Source: Papaver somniferum (Eukaryota > Streptophyta > Magnoliopsida > Ranunculales > Papaveraceae). Taken from it: 64,000 nt of DNA. A program made the translations under genes and the position numbers. Within the stretch, counting starts at the first letter, position 1. Each line of letters opens with the position of its first letter. The DNA lies in contig NC_039358.1 in assembly GCF_003573695.1 (NCBI RefSeq), positions 94,686,881-94,750,880 on the forward strand. Direction: 5' to 3'. Below, piece after piece: positions 47,033 through 57,923 of this stretch. The notes beneath the pieces are model-generated. The model had not been told where the DNA came from, did no database searches, and worked only from the letters and a program-made list of their open reading frames with translations.

Positions 47033-48313
47033 TTAGGTTAATTGACACATCTGAAATTTATACGTTCCCACAATTGGTTGAAAAATATTTGGTGGGAAAA
47101 CAAATTCGATCTTGGTATCATAGCCTGGTCTAACCTCATCAACCAGAGGATGAGTTTCTAACAACTGAACTTCCTTATGGACATCACTAGGTTCAGGAAA
47201 ACGTGTATGAAGATAATCTTGTAAAATGGTTGAGGCACATATGTCAAGTCCCAATTGAGGGACCTTTATAATAGTTAAAGCACGTGGAGAATGATAATCA
47301 CCCCCAAACTTAGAGTTTTCAGTGTCTCTAGAAAGACTAGTCACAACTTCCCTAATTTCAAGGTCATTAGATTCCTGAAAATGGTCAATTGATTCTTCTA
47401 AGTATGGTTCATCCTTACTCATCTCTACGAGTTCACTTTCTTTGTCTAAGACTAATGTTTCTAAATCGCTAGACTCTAAAAGAATATTCTCAGAAAAAAC
47501 TCGTTCCTCTAAACCATCATTGGCTTCGTAATCATAAGGAAATACTACATCGTCTAAAATGAGAGTATCTCTAATCAAATCCTCGTCCTTTTGAATAGGT
47601 GAATAATTATTAAAATTATTTGGATTTGAACTAGAAATAATATTATTATTAAGCTCAACTGGAGTAACAAATTCCTGATCGCTATGCCTACTTATTTCAA
47701 ATTCTTCATCAACACTATCCTCATCATAATCATTATTATAATAACATGAAAATGGTTGAACCTCATCTAAACAAGTAGTGTTAATAATTTTATCCTAGTC
47801 ATCTTGATTATGAAAATTACTATCCTCAGTTTCAAGGGTATTATTGGAAACACTATATTGGAAATTAAGATTATTTTGAGCAATTCTTTCGTTCGTCTCA
47901 GCTATCAGCTTGAAGGATTCCTCCATAGAAAGTTCTCTTTCGTCATAAACTAAGTTATTCATCTCAGCGAACTTACGTGTCGACTCCTCTAATTTCCTGA
48001 GAGACTCTTCTAGAGAAGGAATAGGAACTGAATGATCATAAAAAGGACTACTTTTCAAAAGTTTGATTGTATCCTCTAAAGACGAAGAACTAGTATTATA
48101 ATCTTCTTGCTCGTAAGACTGATGCACATGCGGATAGTAATTGGGCTCACTATGGTATGAACCATAACCTTGAAAATGTTGGCGTTCCCAAACACTATTC
48201 TCACTATGGTCATAATACTGATGATGTCCATATTCAAATTCGGGTCTATATTCATTGTATTGGCTTCTATCATACCAGTTCGACATTCTTAATTGCAAGG
48301 AAATTCTGCACAA
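47033..48313 (-). pseudogene. Long ORF of G, related to the H downstream ORF
   Basis: One frame from 48313 to 47033 (an internal start MSNWYDRSQ at 48286 is also possible) interrupted only by a TAG at 47795. The N-terminal half is Tyr/His/Asn-rich then helical (SLEESLRKLEESTRKFAEMN); after the TAG it is acidic and Asn-rich. The stretch EESIDHFQESNDLEIREVV...VPQLGLD parallels EEALEYFKDSEDPEIQAIV...VPNLGFK in H. No gag or zinc knuckle. Unknown role; it may supply a structural or regulatory function or be decayed. Confidence 0.5.
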
Positions 48314-49428
48314 TCACAAACAAGGCTGACTCGACTCCACCAAAGCAAACCTAAAGATTTCTAGCAAACAAAAAGCATGATGGCTCCACTTAGATTGTTT
48401 CTAGACTAGCTTCTATCTCTCGAAGGGAAATTCGTTACAATTTGAGCAAACCCCTCTGGAATCAATCCGAGTCAAAGTAAGTTGAATCAAGGCGAGTGAA
48501 GCTCAGTGGAGCTTTGATACCCAAGGCCTCACCGGTTACAAGGCGGCGCAGTCACGCATTCAACTCACAGAAACCGTCAAGAACTTTGAAGTATGCTCAA
48601 AAGAGTAACCAATATTCTTCGAACGACTTTCCTATTAAGCTCGTTACCCTATAGGTCTCGTTATAGTCAAAATTTTAGGCTTAGGTTCGCGTTTGGTTTC
48701 GTGTTCCTAAGGCGGGCAAGAAGAGAACGGTGATGAAATCCGAACCCTTATCTTGTATGGCCAGTCCTTGCCATTTACTAGGAATTAAAAGCAACCGTAT
48801 TCAAGTCCTCAGCATATATTCACCTTAAGGAATACAGTAAACCCGCTGACAGGGGATTCGCGGGTGTTTTGAAAAACTTACCTCCCGTACCAGACGGGCG
48901 AAGAACCGCTGAAGTCGACTCGGGCCACAATTCCTATGTTATGTACGAACCCGAGGGGACGAGGTGATATCGTAATCACCGTCCTTCCCTGCACACAGTT
49001 TGTATTTAAACCAACCCTTCCTTAGGGTTTAAAAATAATAATGTCCAAAGTCCAATGTCCAAGTGTCCAAAAAGAAAAGAAAAAATTACAAAAATAGCAA
49101 ATCCTAATACAGATCTCTCTCTCTCTTTTTTTTTTAATAAAAAAAAATAAACAAACCCTAAAAAAAAAATATATATCTAAAAAGAAATTGTCTTCTTTTC
49201 CGTTCTTTTCGCTTTAATATTTTTCTCCAAGTCTTTATGCTTTAAGTTCCAGTCTTTACGAAATCACCAAACTCCTTGGCTCAATTCGCTTTATGATCCA
49301 AAACCTGTAGACAAAAGACAAATACCCAAAAACGTAAAAAAGATTAAAAATAATAAAAACCTAAAAAATAAAAAAAATAAAAAAAAATAAAAGAAAACTA
49401 AGTCTAAAAACCCTAAAAGCAAATCCCC
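48314..49428 (-). other. Leader of gypsy element G
   Basis: Non-coding leader between primer site and ORF. A block at about 48840-48965 (ACCCGCTGACAGGGGATTCG, CTCCCGTACCAGACGGG, GAAGTCGACTCGGGCCAC) is almost the same as 61258-61380 in H, and 48480-48700 also matches H. The primer-proximal 200 bases are A-rich low complexity on the plus strand. Strong leader conservation suggests packaging or translation signals. Confidence 0.6.
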
Positions 49429-49446
49429 GGCAGCGGCGCCAAAAAT
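49429..49446 (-). other. Primer-binding site of G
   Basis: On the minus strand the LTR end is followed by TTTTTGGCGCCGCTGCC. TGGCGCC-type sites are used by several plant gypsy lineages (Athila/Tat-like and others). Confidence 0.75.
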
Positions 49447-50889
49447 TGATGTAGTTTTGAAAGTGGTAAGTAGAGTATAGTTCAAACTCGGACTTGTAAG
49501 ATTCGATTTCAGACTTAATAAAATATATACAATAAAGTTGTCACAGTATCGAGAGGTACTGAGACTCAGGATTCCACCAAATTCCATTCATGTGATTCAA
49601 ATAATAATTCCAATCAATTATAAATCAAATATTAAAAATATGGACTCTTATTCTTTGCCAAAAAGTAGATTTTTGAAAAGAAATGATTGTAAATCAAAAG
49701 CATGATGTATCAAAAATACATAGACCAAGCATACACCATCAAACGAAATCACACCCATTCAATAGAAATCATAAATCGATTAAAAAATCAATGCAAATAG
49801 TCATAAAAGAATTATTAGAATTACCACATGCGTGAAGTAGGGCTTCCTCCGTCATCCTAGTGTTTGGGTTTAGCTTCTCATATCAAAAACAGGCTCAAAA
49901 GAATAAATCATGGCTCAAAAGTTGTTTTTTGAAGAGATGATATGATTCAGTGAATATGCAACGACGTACTGGCGTTACAGAGTTCACTGTTACAGGAGGT
50001 GTGGCTAACTGAAGATAAATGTAGTTGTTCAGCTGTTACAGAGAGAATACTGTAGCACTGTTGCGAATTTGAGATGCTGTTCTTCGTTGCAACGCTTGTT
50101 CTTCAGCAGCAGCAGAGACAGGCTTCCTGTAATCTCTGATTCTCTCCTCCTGAGCTCTCCTCTCGACCCCAAACTCTCGACACCCCTTCTTGAGACCCTA
50201 GGAAACCTATTTATACACCACAGGGAGATTAAATCTCTCACAAATCGCTTCGAAATCTCTTCTTTCCTTCCTTGGCAGTCACGGTAATAATTTCTTCCCT
50301 AATTCGTTTCACGCGTTTCTGAGCTTTCCCACTTATCTCAAACTCTTCCTTAGATATATATGTATCTTTGGAAAGAGTTTACTTGCCTTTAATCTCCTTG
50401 AATAACAGATTTTGAACCCATGAAGCTGTGTTTCCTTATTTGACTTTGATTCCAATTCCCGGCTATTCTATCCCAAGTTGATCTGTCCAATTGCTTCTAA
50501 TGAACTTGTTAAGTCATATCAAGTCCAGCCCTCCGGTGTTGAATCTCTTTAAAACTGCCCAAAGTTTCAGGTCCAAAATCTGCAGACGTGAGTATCTTTT
50601 CCCGCCAAATCTTTTTGATTCAAATCGTGAAGAAGGTGGGTGTCCCCCTATCCTGTGCTGTTCTCCCTTTAGCAGCTGCCTGGAAATAGGTTACCCCTTA
50701 TCCAAAATCGAGGGTCCGTATAGTAATTTTCTCCACGAGCGCAAAAACCATTTTTTTAGCCAATTTCGCCGCAAAAGCTTATTTCTCCAAAAATACCTAC
50801 AGGGACATAAAAAGTCATAATAAATATAAAATCGAGCACTAATAATATATACAATTGAGATTATATAAGACACAAAAATGTGCCTATCA
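49447..50889 (-). repeat. 5' LTR of gypsy element G
   Basis: On the minus strand it begins TGATAGGCACATTTTTGTG and ends AAACTACATCA. 1443 bases, TATA at 50208-50215. Confidence 0.92.
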
Positions 50890-51317
50890 GTATTCAACCT
50901 GGACTAGGTCCCGAGGTTTTTCTGCATTTGCGATTTCCTCGTTAACAAAATTTCTGGTGTCTGTGTTATTTCAATTTCCGCATTATATTGTTTTATCTTT
51001 ATAATTGAAATAATACAGGTTGTGCGTTTGAATCAATCAATTGAAAATCCGACCTTTGTTTGTTGATTGATATTGATTGATCCTTGGACATTGGTCTTTG
51101 GTACCGTCCAGGTTATTCCTTGTGTTTGATTAGGACTCGCTGATTTCTATTAACTTGAGCGAATCAAAACAAGAGAGAGATATTAACTCCTTGAGATACT
51201 TTTACCTAGATTGAGTCTGACTGTCTATTTGATTCTCTAGAAAGTGTTTCGGAGTTAGTCCATACAGATTGCTAAGCGAAATATTGGGTGGTGTTGTTAG
51301 ACCCCCGCTTTTTCAAT

Positions 51318-51329
51318 TGGTATCAGAGC
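51318..51329 (+). other. Primer-binding site, element 9
   Basis: TGGTATCAGAGC, perfect, two bases after the LTR end at 51315. Confidence 0.92.
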
Positions 51330-51381
51330 AGGCAAACACGTTCAAGACCTTACAAGTCTGTGTTTGTAGCGATCTGACTCT

Positions 51382-52932
51382 ATGGAGAGAGGTACTATCT
51401 CTATTAACGTGTCATCAGTCTTCGATGGCTCTAATTACTTATGGTGGAAAATTGTTATGCGATCTTTTCTTCAAGCACGTGATTTTCAATTATGGGTATA
51501 TGTTGTTAATGGATATGATGCTCTCGTTGTAGCAGTTGGAGATGTAAACGTTCCCAAGAATATTGGTGAATACAGCCCTGCCGAGATACTTGCTGCAAAG
51601 CAACTTTGACTGTTTGAATGTCATCATACATGCCATTACCCCAAATCTTCAGCACCATGTGTCTAATTGCACTAAGTCTAAAGATGCTCGAGATATCTTA
51701 GAAACCGTAATTGAAGGTAACTCCAGTGAAAAGGAATCCAGGCTTCAAAACCTTAATTCCGATTGGGAGAACCTTCGTATGGCAGATGAAGATACATTTG
51801 ATGAGTTTAATCACAAAGTGTCTGAAATTGTTAATGCATCTTTTGCATTGGGTATGACTATTCCTGAAAAGGACAAATTCTCAGATCGCTGCCATCCAGA
51901 TACGAGTCTAAGAAGCATGCCATCGTTGAGGGAAATAATCTTGATAATCTTTCCATAAATACATTGGTTGGAAAGCTAAAGATATTTGATCATGATCATA
52001 CATCCAAAATAGGAAAGGATGTTGCCTTTAAAGCACAGAAGAACACTAAATTACTTGATAAGAGTAAAAGTGTTTATGTCTCTGAGGATGATCAGTCTGG
52101 GGGTGTTTTTTCAGATGAAGATATTGAAAAATCAGTCTCCTTGATCACAAGACAGTTTAGGGATCTTCTATTAAAGAGAAGTAAACAGTTTTTAAGAGAC
52201 AAACCTAGGTCATCGGATAAACCTCACAATCGTGTTTCTCCTAAAAACAGGGATACTGACGAGGATGATGACGAGGATATGCCACAGTGCTTCAAGTGTA
52301 AAGGTTTTGGTCATTTTGCAAACGAGTGCCCAAATCGTAGAAAATACACTGGGAACAAAGGTCTTGCTGTAACACTTGATGAGATGTCTGAGATCTATGA
52401 TTCTGATGAAGATAGGAAATCAAGTGTCGGTCTTCTATGTGAAAACATTGATTTTGATAATTCTAGTAATACATATATCAATCTTGATGGTTTCAGTGAA
52501 GATAAGAAGCCAATCATGCTGGAAGAATCAATTGACCCAACCTTTGGAATCCCTGTCTGTAATGTTTCAGGATCTACCGTGTGTTTAGCTGCTTTTGCAC
52601 CACAGATGTATGATTATTATCCAAGATTGACGTGCTCGTTTTGTTCTCAGAAGGGTCGTGAACTATCAAGATGTTACAAGTACAAACATCAATTGAGGCA
52701 CGCCAACAAACTTCAACGAAGAGCAAATCAGTTAGCAAGGAAGCTTAAACTTGCTCATAAGACCGCTGAGGTATGTAGGATTTTATCTTCGTCTCAGAAG
52801 TTGGTTTCCAAAGACAAAACAAGACCATTTGAGAAGAAAGTATGGTCAAATCGCTTTGATAGACAGAAGTCAGAGGATTCCTCTCATGAGGAAAATGGTG
52901 GACAAATCATTGTTCACCACAGCACAAATTAA
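51382..52932 (+). pseudogene. gag: Copia gag (UBN2-type) of element 9, two frameshifts
   Basis: Start at 51382 (MERGTISINVSSVFDGSNYLWW), 53 bases after the primer site. A one-base deletion near 51602 and another change near 51884 break the frame. Segments: 51382-51601 N-terminal region with NYLWWKIVMRSFLQ; 51605-51884 core (LNVIIHAITPNLQHHV, SEKESRLQNLNSDWENLRM); then the open frame through 51964 to 52932. In that frame, counting from its Met, a CCHC knuckle sits at C109-X2-C112-X4-H117-X4-C122 (CFKCKGFGHFANEC), followed by acidic stretches and a second knuckle-like C224-X2-C227-X4-R232-X4-C237 with Arg in place of His. Gag ends in its own stop and is not fused to protease. Confidence 0.88.
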
Positions 52933-53185
52933 TTGTTTTGTTTGGTAAATCTTGTCTCATGTGCCTGTTCAAAAGAGATAAAGTTGTGAACGGACAGGCT
53001 TTAGGAAAAGTTTTCTTAGGTTTATTATTTTCTGTCTATCAAATAAAAGGAAGGGTTACTTTCGTCAATTCTACTCTTTATAGGGTTTAGAGTTGGACGT
53101 CAACGAACCTGTTTAAAGGTTTCGGACCCTACATTCCTTTTTCCTCTTTGATATTCTTTATATTCCAAGACTGCTTGTTGAGATT
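52933..53185 (+). other. Spacer between gag and small ORF, element 9
   Basis: AT-rich, no ORF. Includes a short direct word (GAACCTGTTTAAAGGTTTC). No protease or integrase remnant was found here, so pol was probably lost in the ancestor. Confidence 0.5.
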
Positions 53186-53602
53186 GTGAATTCCAATCAC
53201 AAAAATCAGTTGGTTATAGATGTTCTCATAAGCATCATGTCTTTGGATGGAAAGGATGTCAACATGATTGTTAAGCCATCAATCAAGGAAAAAGAAAAAT
53301 CTCTAGTAATTCCGTCCTTGAAAAGAAAAAGTAGGAATACAAGAAAGCCAAGGGTTGTCCCTTCTAACTCTCAGAAATTTTCCGATGTTCTTGATGAGTT
53401 GAAGGAGGTAAGCAAGGAGATTCGTGATATAAAAGCTTGCGTTTTAAAATCTTTGGAAATTCAGAAAGCCCTGGTTCGACATCATCAGCCAAGACAGTTT
53501 GTTGATATTAACTCCTATCTTCACGAACCTTATGTACCAATGGATGTCGACGACAAGGAGTTCGGTAATGATAAAGAATTTCTCAAAGACATTGTTGCCT
53601 AG
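53186..53602 (+). CDS. Small basic ORF downstream of gag, element 9
   Basis: 138 codons, intact. Residues about 45-65 are strongly basic (KEKEKSLVIPSLKRKSRNTR), followed by a helical segment about 70-100 (FSDVLDELKEVSKEIRDIKA) that could form a coiled coil, then an acidic tail. Earlier Met codons in this frame are possible. I recognise no domain; sequence differs from the small ORFs of elements 2, 4 and 8, although size, basic/helical make-up and position are alike. Function unknown; RNA binding or gag interaction is speculative. Confidence 0.5.
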   Translation: MNSNHKNQLVIDVLISIMSLDGKDVNMIVKPSIKEKEKSLVIPSLKRKSRNTRKPRVVPSNSQKFSDVLDELKEVSKEIRDIKACVLKSLEIQKALVRHHQPRQFVDINSYLHEPYVPMDVDDKEFGNDKEFLKDIVA

Positions 53603-54044
53603 TATGTCTTCTTTTTGGTTTAGTTGGAAGAATAACTAGTGCTTTGAATAGCGATGATTGTGATTACACATAGCTATTATTTTCATCTTCTTATTTTTAG
53701 TTTTTTTTTTGGTTTAAAATTCTAAAACTATTTGGAGGATGATGTTTTGCAATATTTTTGATTTTGTTATATTGCAACTTGTTATGGTATATTTGTGTTT
53801 ACGTCCGTGAACTTTGTTGTCCCATATTTTTGTCAAAAGTAAAGTCGTTCACGATCGATATTCGTTTATTGGTTTAAGAATGAATAGACTTTTTACATAT
53901 ACAAAAGTTAAGCCTATATTGTCAATCCTTGACGGAAGATAGGTTAAAATCTTTTGTATCCAAGGATTATTGCTATTTTATATGCTTGTGCAAAAGAATG
54001 AATCCTTGTGTATTCCACGGTATTGATCTTTATTGATCCATCTT

Positions 54045-54345
54045 TTTGTATTACCGTAAGGCTCCGTGATGTGTCTTACGTTGAGCATGATACAACTAAG
54101 TTGATTATTCTTGATTAGCTTTGTTGGTTGTTCCGTAAGGTACATTATGTTGAGCATTTTAGAACTAAATTAATCATTTTGTTGGTTATATAGTTATCAC
54201 TCCACAAGTTCTCTTGTGTTGAGTACATGAACGATTAAGCCAATCACTCTCTTGTATGATTAACTTAGTCGTTGCTCTGTAAGTTTACTTATGTTGAGCA
54301 CAATGAATTAAATTGATCACTTTTGTGGTTAATTTGATTATGTAT
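54045..54345 (+). repeat. Degenerate tandem repeats (about 65-70 bases) in element 9
   Basis: Four or five copies built on TCCGTAAG, then (T/C)TTATGTTGAGCA, then an AACTAAATTGATCA-like stretch, visible near 54055, 54150, 54210 and 54280. Single copies of the same word occur in elements 1 and 8. Confidence 0.65.
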
Positions 54346-55137
54346 TCCGATTAGATTATTCATGAGTTTACTTATGAATAATTTGATTGAGTGTTGGATA
54401 TAAAAATCATTCTCATGGTTTTGGTGTCCAATAAAATCCTTCGTTTCTCTTGAAATTAAGGTCGCTCGTTGTTGTTCCCTTGGGAATGACATCAAATGGG
54501 GGAGAGTTCTTTTGAACTTGTGCTTAATGGTCATATCTTGAGGGGTGTGCGGCTATGGAATTTTAGAGGGGTTATCTTGTATGTTTAAGCCCTTGATGAA
54601 TGTTGTTAGCTTCGGTTATATGATTGCATCTAAATAAGATGATGTGTGTTTCTTTCTCTCAGTCATGAAATATCTCTTACTGAAATTTCATTATGATCCC
54701 GTTCTTGTACTTTTGACAATTTTATTGACAAAAAGGGGGAGAATTAATATGTAGTTCACACTACAAATACATATGGTTTTCGGATCATTGTGTAAGGGGG
54801 AGTGGTTTTCATGTGAGATGGAGTATTGACTAAGGGGGAGTGATACATATCACCATAGTATTATTGTTGAAGTTGTGATACAATTGGACTTTGACACTGT
54901 GTAATAATACTATGACACTGTATAACGATGATCGAGACCGATGCTTTCTCATTGTTATAACTACGGATCTTCAACAACGGTGATGCTAAACTTACAACCT
55001 TTGGGATCATTGGAGTACTTGGAAGTGATGAAGATTTCGAGGAATGTTGAAGATTAGACATGTGTAATAGGAGCTACTAAAGTTTCATTATCTTTTTTGT
55101 ATTCCATATGTATTGATAGTTTTGTCACTAAAATTGA

Positions 55138-55150
55138 CAAAGGGGGAGAT
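55138..55150 (+). other. Polypurine tract, element 9
   Basis: CAAAGGGGGAGAT directly before the 3' LTR start TGTTAGAGCACTGCTCGG. Confidence 0.88.
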
Positions 55151-55610
55151 TGTTAGAGCACTGCTCGGTAAAACTCGCATGCGTTTCTATCTCAAGCATG
55201 TTTGCCAATGTTAGTGATCAAAACTATAAGTCTTGATTTCTAGTCTCTTATAGCTAAGTCTCGGACTAGGATAGTAAGTGTAGTTGAGCTCAAGAACTTC
55301 ATGGCGATTCATCATACAAGAAGAAGATCTACTCAAGGAACCGGTGGAACTTCTCGACAAAAAGGTATGTGGATACTTGAACTTATCTGTCACTCAAAAG
55401 TATATCTACTCTATCTCCTACTCTTTGAGATAAAAGTCGTATGCTATATATAGACTAGATCATACACATTTGGTATTTCGAGCCGAGTATACCTCGCCTA
55501 TCTATATCTCAAAATACGTGTTGATAAGCTTTTCACTTCGACTAAGTTTATATTTACCTAGTGATGAAAGTCATGAATGTTTCAATCACTTTGAAAATTG
55601 CTTTGACGAG

Positions 55611-56714
55611 TAATTGTTACAGAACTCGCTGTTACAGAGGCTGCTGTTACAAAGAAAACCCTTACTGAAATAATTGTTACAAAACTGTTAGAATATATGA
55701 AAGATTAGCCGACGGTTTTCCTATCTTCTTATTCCTCGTTCTGCTGGTGATGTAGAACTTCTCTGCAACTTTTGTTTCTCTTATGCAACTACTCCAAACG
55801 ACCCCCAAAGTGTTCGATACCCTTTTTCAGACCCCCACCGCTTCTTTTTATATACCACAACCGAATAAATCCCGAGAATCTTTCCCTGCCTTTTAGCCAA
55901 AGTTTCGGCTTTTGTTTCTCTCCTACACGTCTCTGCCTTGTTCAATTCTTTCCTAAACTCCGTCCAAACTTGATAGAAATAATTCTTGGGGAATATCTTC
56001 TCCATACCTTCACGTAACTTCCATATATATCCAAAAAGCCGAGAATATATGTTCTTTCCTGTTTTGAGAATAATTGAGATAAACTTATCCTTTTTACGTA
56101 TCCAACTCATTACCAACCATGTTTTGTCATCATAGGCCCAAACCAAGTCATTCCCACTGAAACTGCGACAAAAATTCCGATAGAATCTCGTCCAATTCTT
56201 TCCATGTTCAAACCGAAAACTAACCTTCCCTGTTTAACGAAATCCGGATTATCCAACCCAAGTTATTCGATCAAAAACATCATACCAGGCCTGTTTAGTT
56301 AATTCAAGTCCATCCCATTAAAATCTGGTGATTGAATCTCGTTAATACCCGTTCAATAATCCAACCCTAATTCTGTGTTCTCGCTGCAAATTTTCCCGCC
56401 AATTTCAGTTTTTCAAAAGCTAGGGGATGACCTCCCCCTATCCAGTTCGGGTGTCCCTTTAGCAGCTGCCTGAAAATGGATGCCCCTTAGTAATTAGGTT
56501 ACCCCTTAGTAATTGGTTACCCCTTATCCATTTGAGGGGTCCGAATAGCAATTGTCCTCCGGGGGTGCCCCGCGCAACTTTTCGAGCCGATTCTTCCAAA
56601 AATGTTTATTGGCCAAAAATACTTACACACACATAAAACACCATAATAAGTACAAAAATGAGCACTATCAATATATAGAATCGAGATAAATTAGACACAA
56701 AAATGTGTCTATCA
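55611..56714 (-). repeat. 3' LTR of gypsy element H, truncated
   Basis: The right end (56714) is intact (minus-strand start TGATAGACACATTTTTGTG). The left end starts at TAATTGTTACAGAACTC, which aligns to 62325 in the 5' LTR, so about 546 bases of LTR 3' end are absent. TATA box on the minus strand at 55845-55854. Confidence 0.85.
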
Positions 56715-57923
56715 AATACCCCCAAACTTATTATTTGCTAGTCCTCGAGCAAAAAATAAAATAAAATCCTAACTCACTGACGCAGGCATCGTCAATTGTA
56801 TATAGCGTATGCAATAAGCTTTTAAACCCCTAAGTGTCCCTAGTGGCGGAGTGTTGTCTCCGGAGGGCTTACAAGAGGCATACCCACAAAACCTTTACTC
56901 CAGACCTTAGCTATCTACACAGAACCTTGGAAGGCACTAAAAAATCTCCTTGGTTGGCATACTTATTGACTACAGGAGGAAGTACCCTGATGCGAAATTC
57001 CAATTGTTGTACACGAGTTTGCACTCAAGCATACTAAAATTCATATAAAGTGACAGAGCTCTACTCAGATAGTCAATTTCCGGAGTCAAAAACTAATCAC
57101 ATGGATAGATCAAGAAGATGGATATAGAAAAACGTAGCTGGTTTTGACGTTTACTAAGTGACAGAGCTCTACTCCGCCAAAATGAACCTATCCTAATGGA
57201 TTGAGATACTGGTCTGACTAATATCAACACAACTGGCATATACAAGGGAACCAGTGATCGATAATCCTAATTCTAGTTCAACACAACTGGCATATACAAG
57301 GGTACCAGTGGTCGACTTTATTCACTTTCTTTTTTTTCTTTTTTTCAACCTTTTTTTTCTTTTTTTGTAACTAAATCACTCTAATTCACCCTAGCATTGA
57401 TAACAACTTGAATCGTGAGCCCCACCTATCACTTAGAGAAACATAGTTTAAAAACAAAATAAAATAAAAGTAGAAGTGAAAAGGACTCAACGAGATATAG
57501 TGAAACTATCATGTTATTTCTAATACCTGAGCTCTGTGCTTTTATGAATAGACTCTTCTAGATATTTCCATCTAATCAGATTGGTTCCTCAACTCCTACA
57601 ATCAAAATGCTTCCATCCACTTAGATTAGTTAGTGCAATCCTTAATAGGCATAAATTTCTAAGCTTTGGAGTTTATTTATTCATATTGCAACTAAAATGT
57701 TTCTCCCATACCCCCAAACTTAAATCTAACATTGTCCTCAATGTTCTAAAGATGAAATTAAAAGCATGAACAAGGAGAAATTGTTACCATTGAAGCAAAA
57801 GAGATAAGGAAAGATATTACCATGTTGCATGAGATTGGGTTACCTCCCAAGAAGTGCTAAGTTTAAAGTCTTCAGCCAGACGTCAAATACCACAAAATGG
57901 CTAATTACCTTTCAAATCATATA
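56715..57923 (-). other. 3' untranslated region and polypurine tract of H
   Basis: Begins with the polypurine tract (AAGTTTGGGGGTATT on the minus strand, 56715-56729). Matches the G region 45325-46626 with the shared GTGGCGGAGTGTTGTCTCCG block and a T-rich stretch (57325-57365). No gene. Confidence 0.65.

Larger units (their letters stand above)
43866..50889 (-). mobile_element. Gypsy element G: non-autonomous, lacks gag and pol
   Basis: Minus strand. LTRs at 49447-50889 (5') and 43866-45324 (3'), with GTATT at 43861-43865 and 50890-50894. Primer site 49429-49446, leader with a conserved motif, one long interrupted ORF (48313-47033), a membrane-segment ORF (47004-46627), a polypurine tract (45325-45340). 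No gag, protease, RT or integrase motif. The two LTRs are nearly identical by eye, with a CAG-repeat length difference and a few small indels, so this is one of the younger insertions here. Confidence 0.9.
41833..51315 (+). repeat. 5' LTR of element 9, interrupted by G
   Basis: Pieces 41833-43865 and 50895-51315 rejoin across the GTATT duplication into an LTR of about 2.45 kb that starts TGTTAGAGCACTGCTCGG and ends CGCTTTTTCA. Its array (about 42430-42680) consists of AGTCCGCGAACCCAGTCC-like words and differs wholly from the GTATGCGTAC array of elements 1, 5 and 7. TATAAA at 43130-43135. Confidence 0.92.
53603..55150 (+). other. 3' untranslated tract of element 9
   Basis: Non-coding. Tandem degenerate repeats at 54045-54345 and purine motifs GGGGGAG at 54498, 54735, 54796, 54834 and 55142. 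Ends with polypurine tract CAAAGGGGGAGAT before the 3' LTR at 55151. Shared in blocks with elements 1, 5 and 8. Confidence 0.75.

Noticed and set aside
51318..51329. tRNA gene fragment at TGGTATCAGAGC
   Set aside because: It is the primer-binding site next to an LTR end; no cloverleaf sequence follows.
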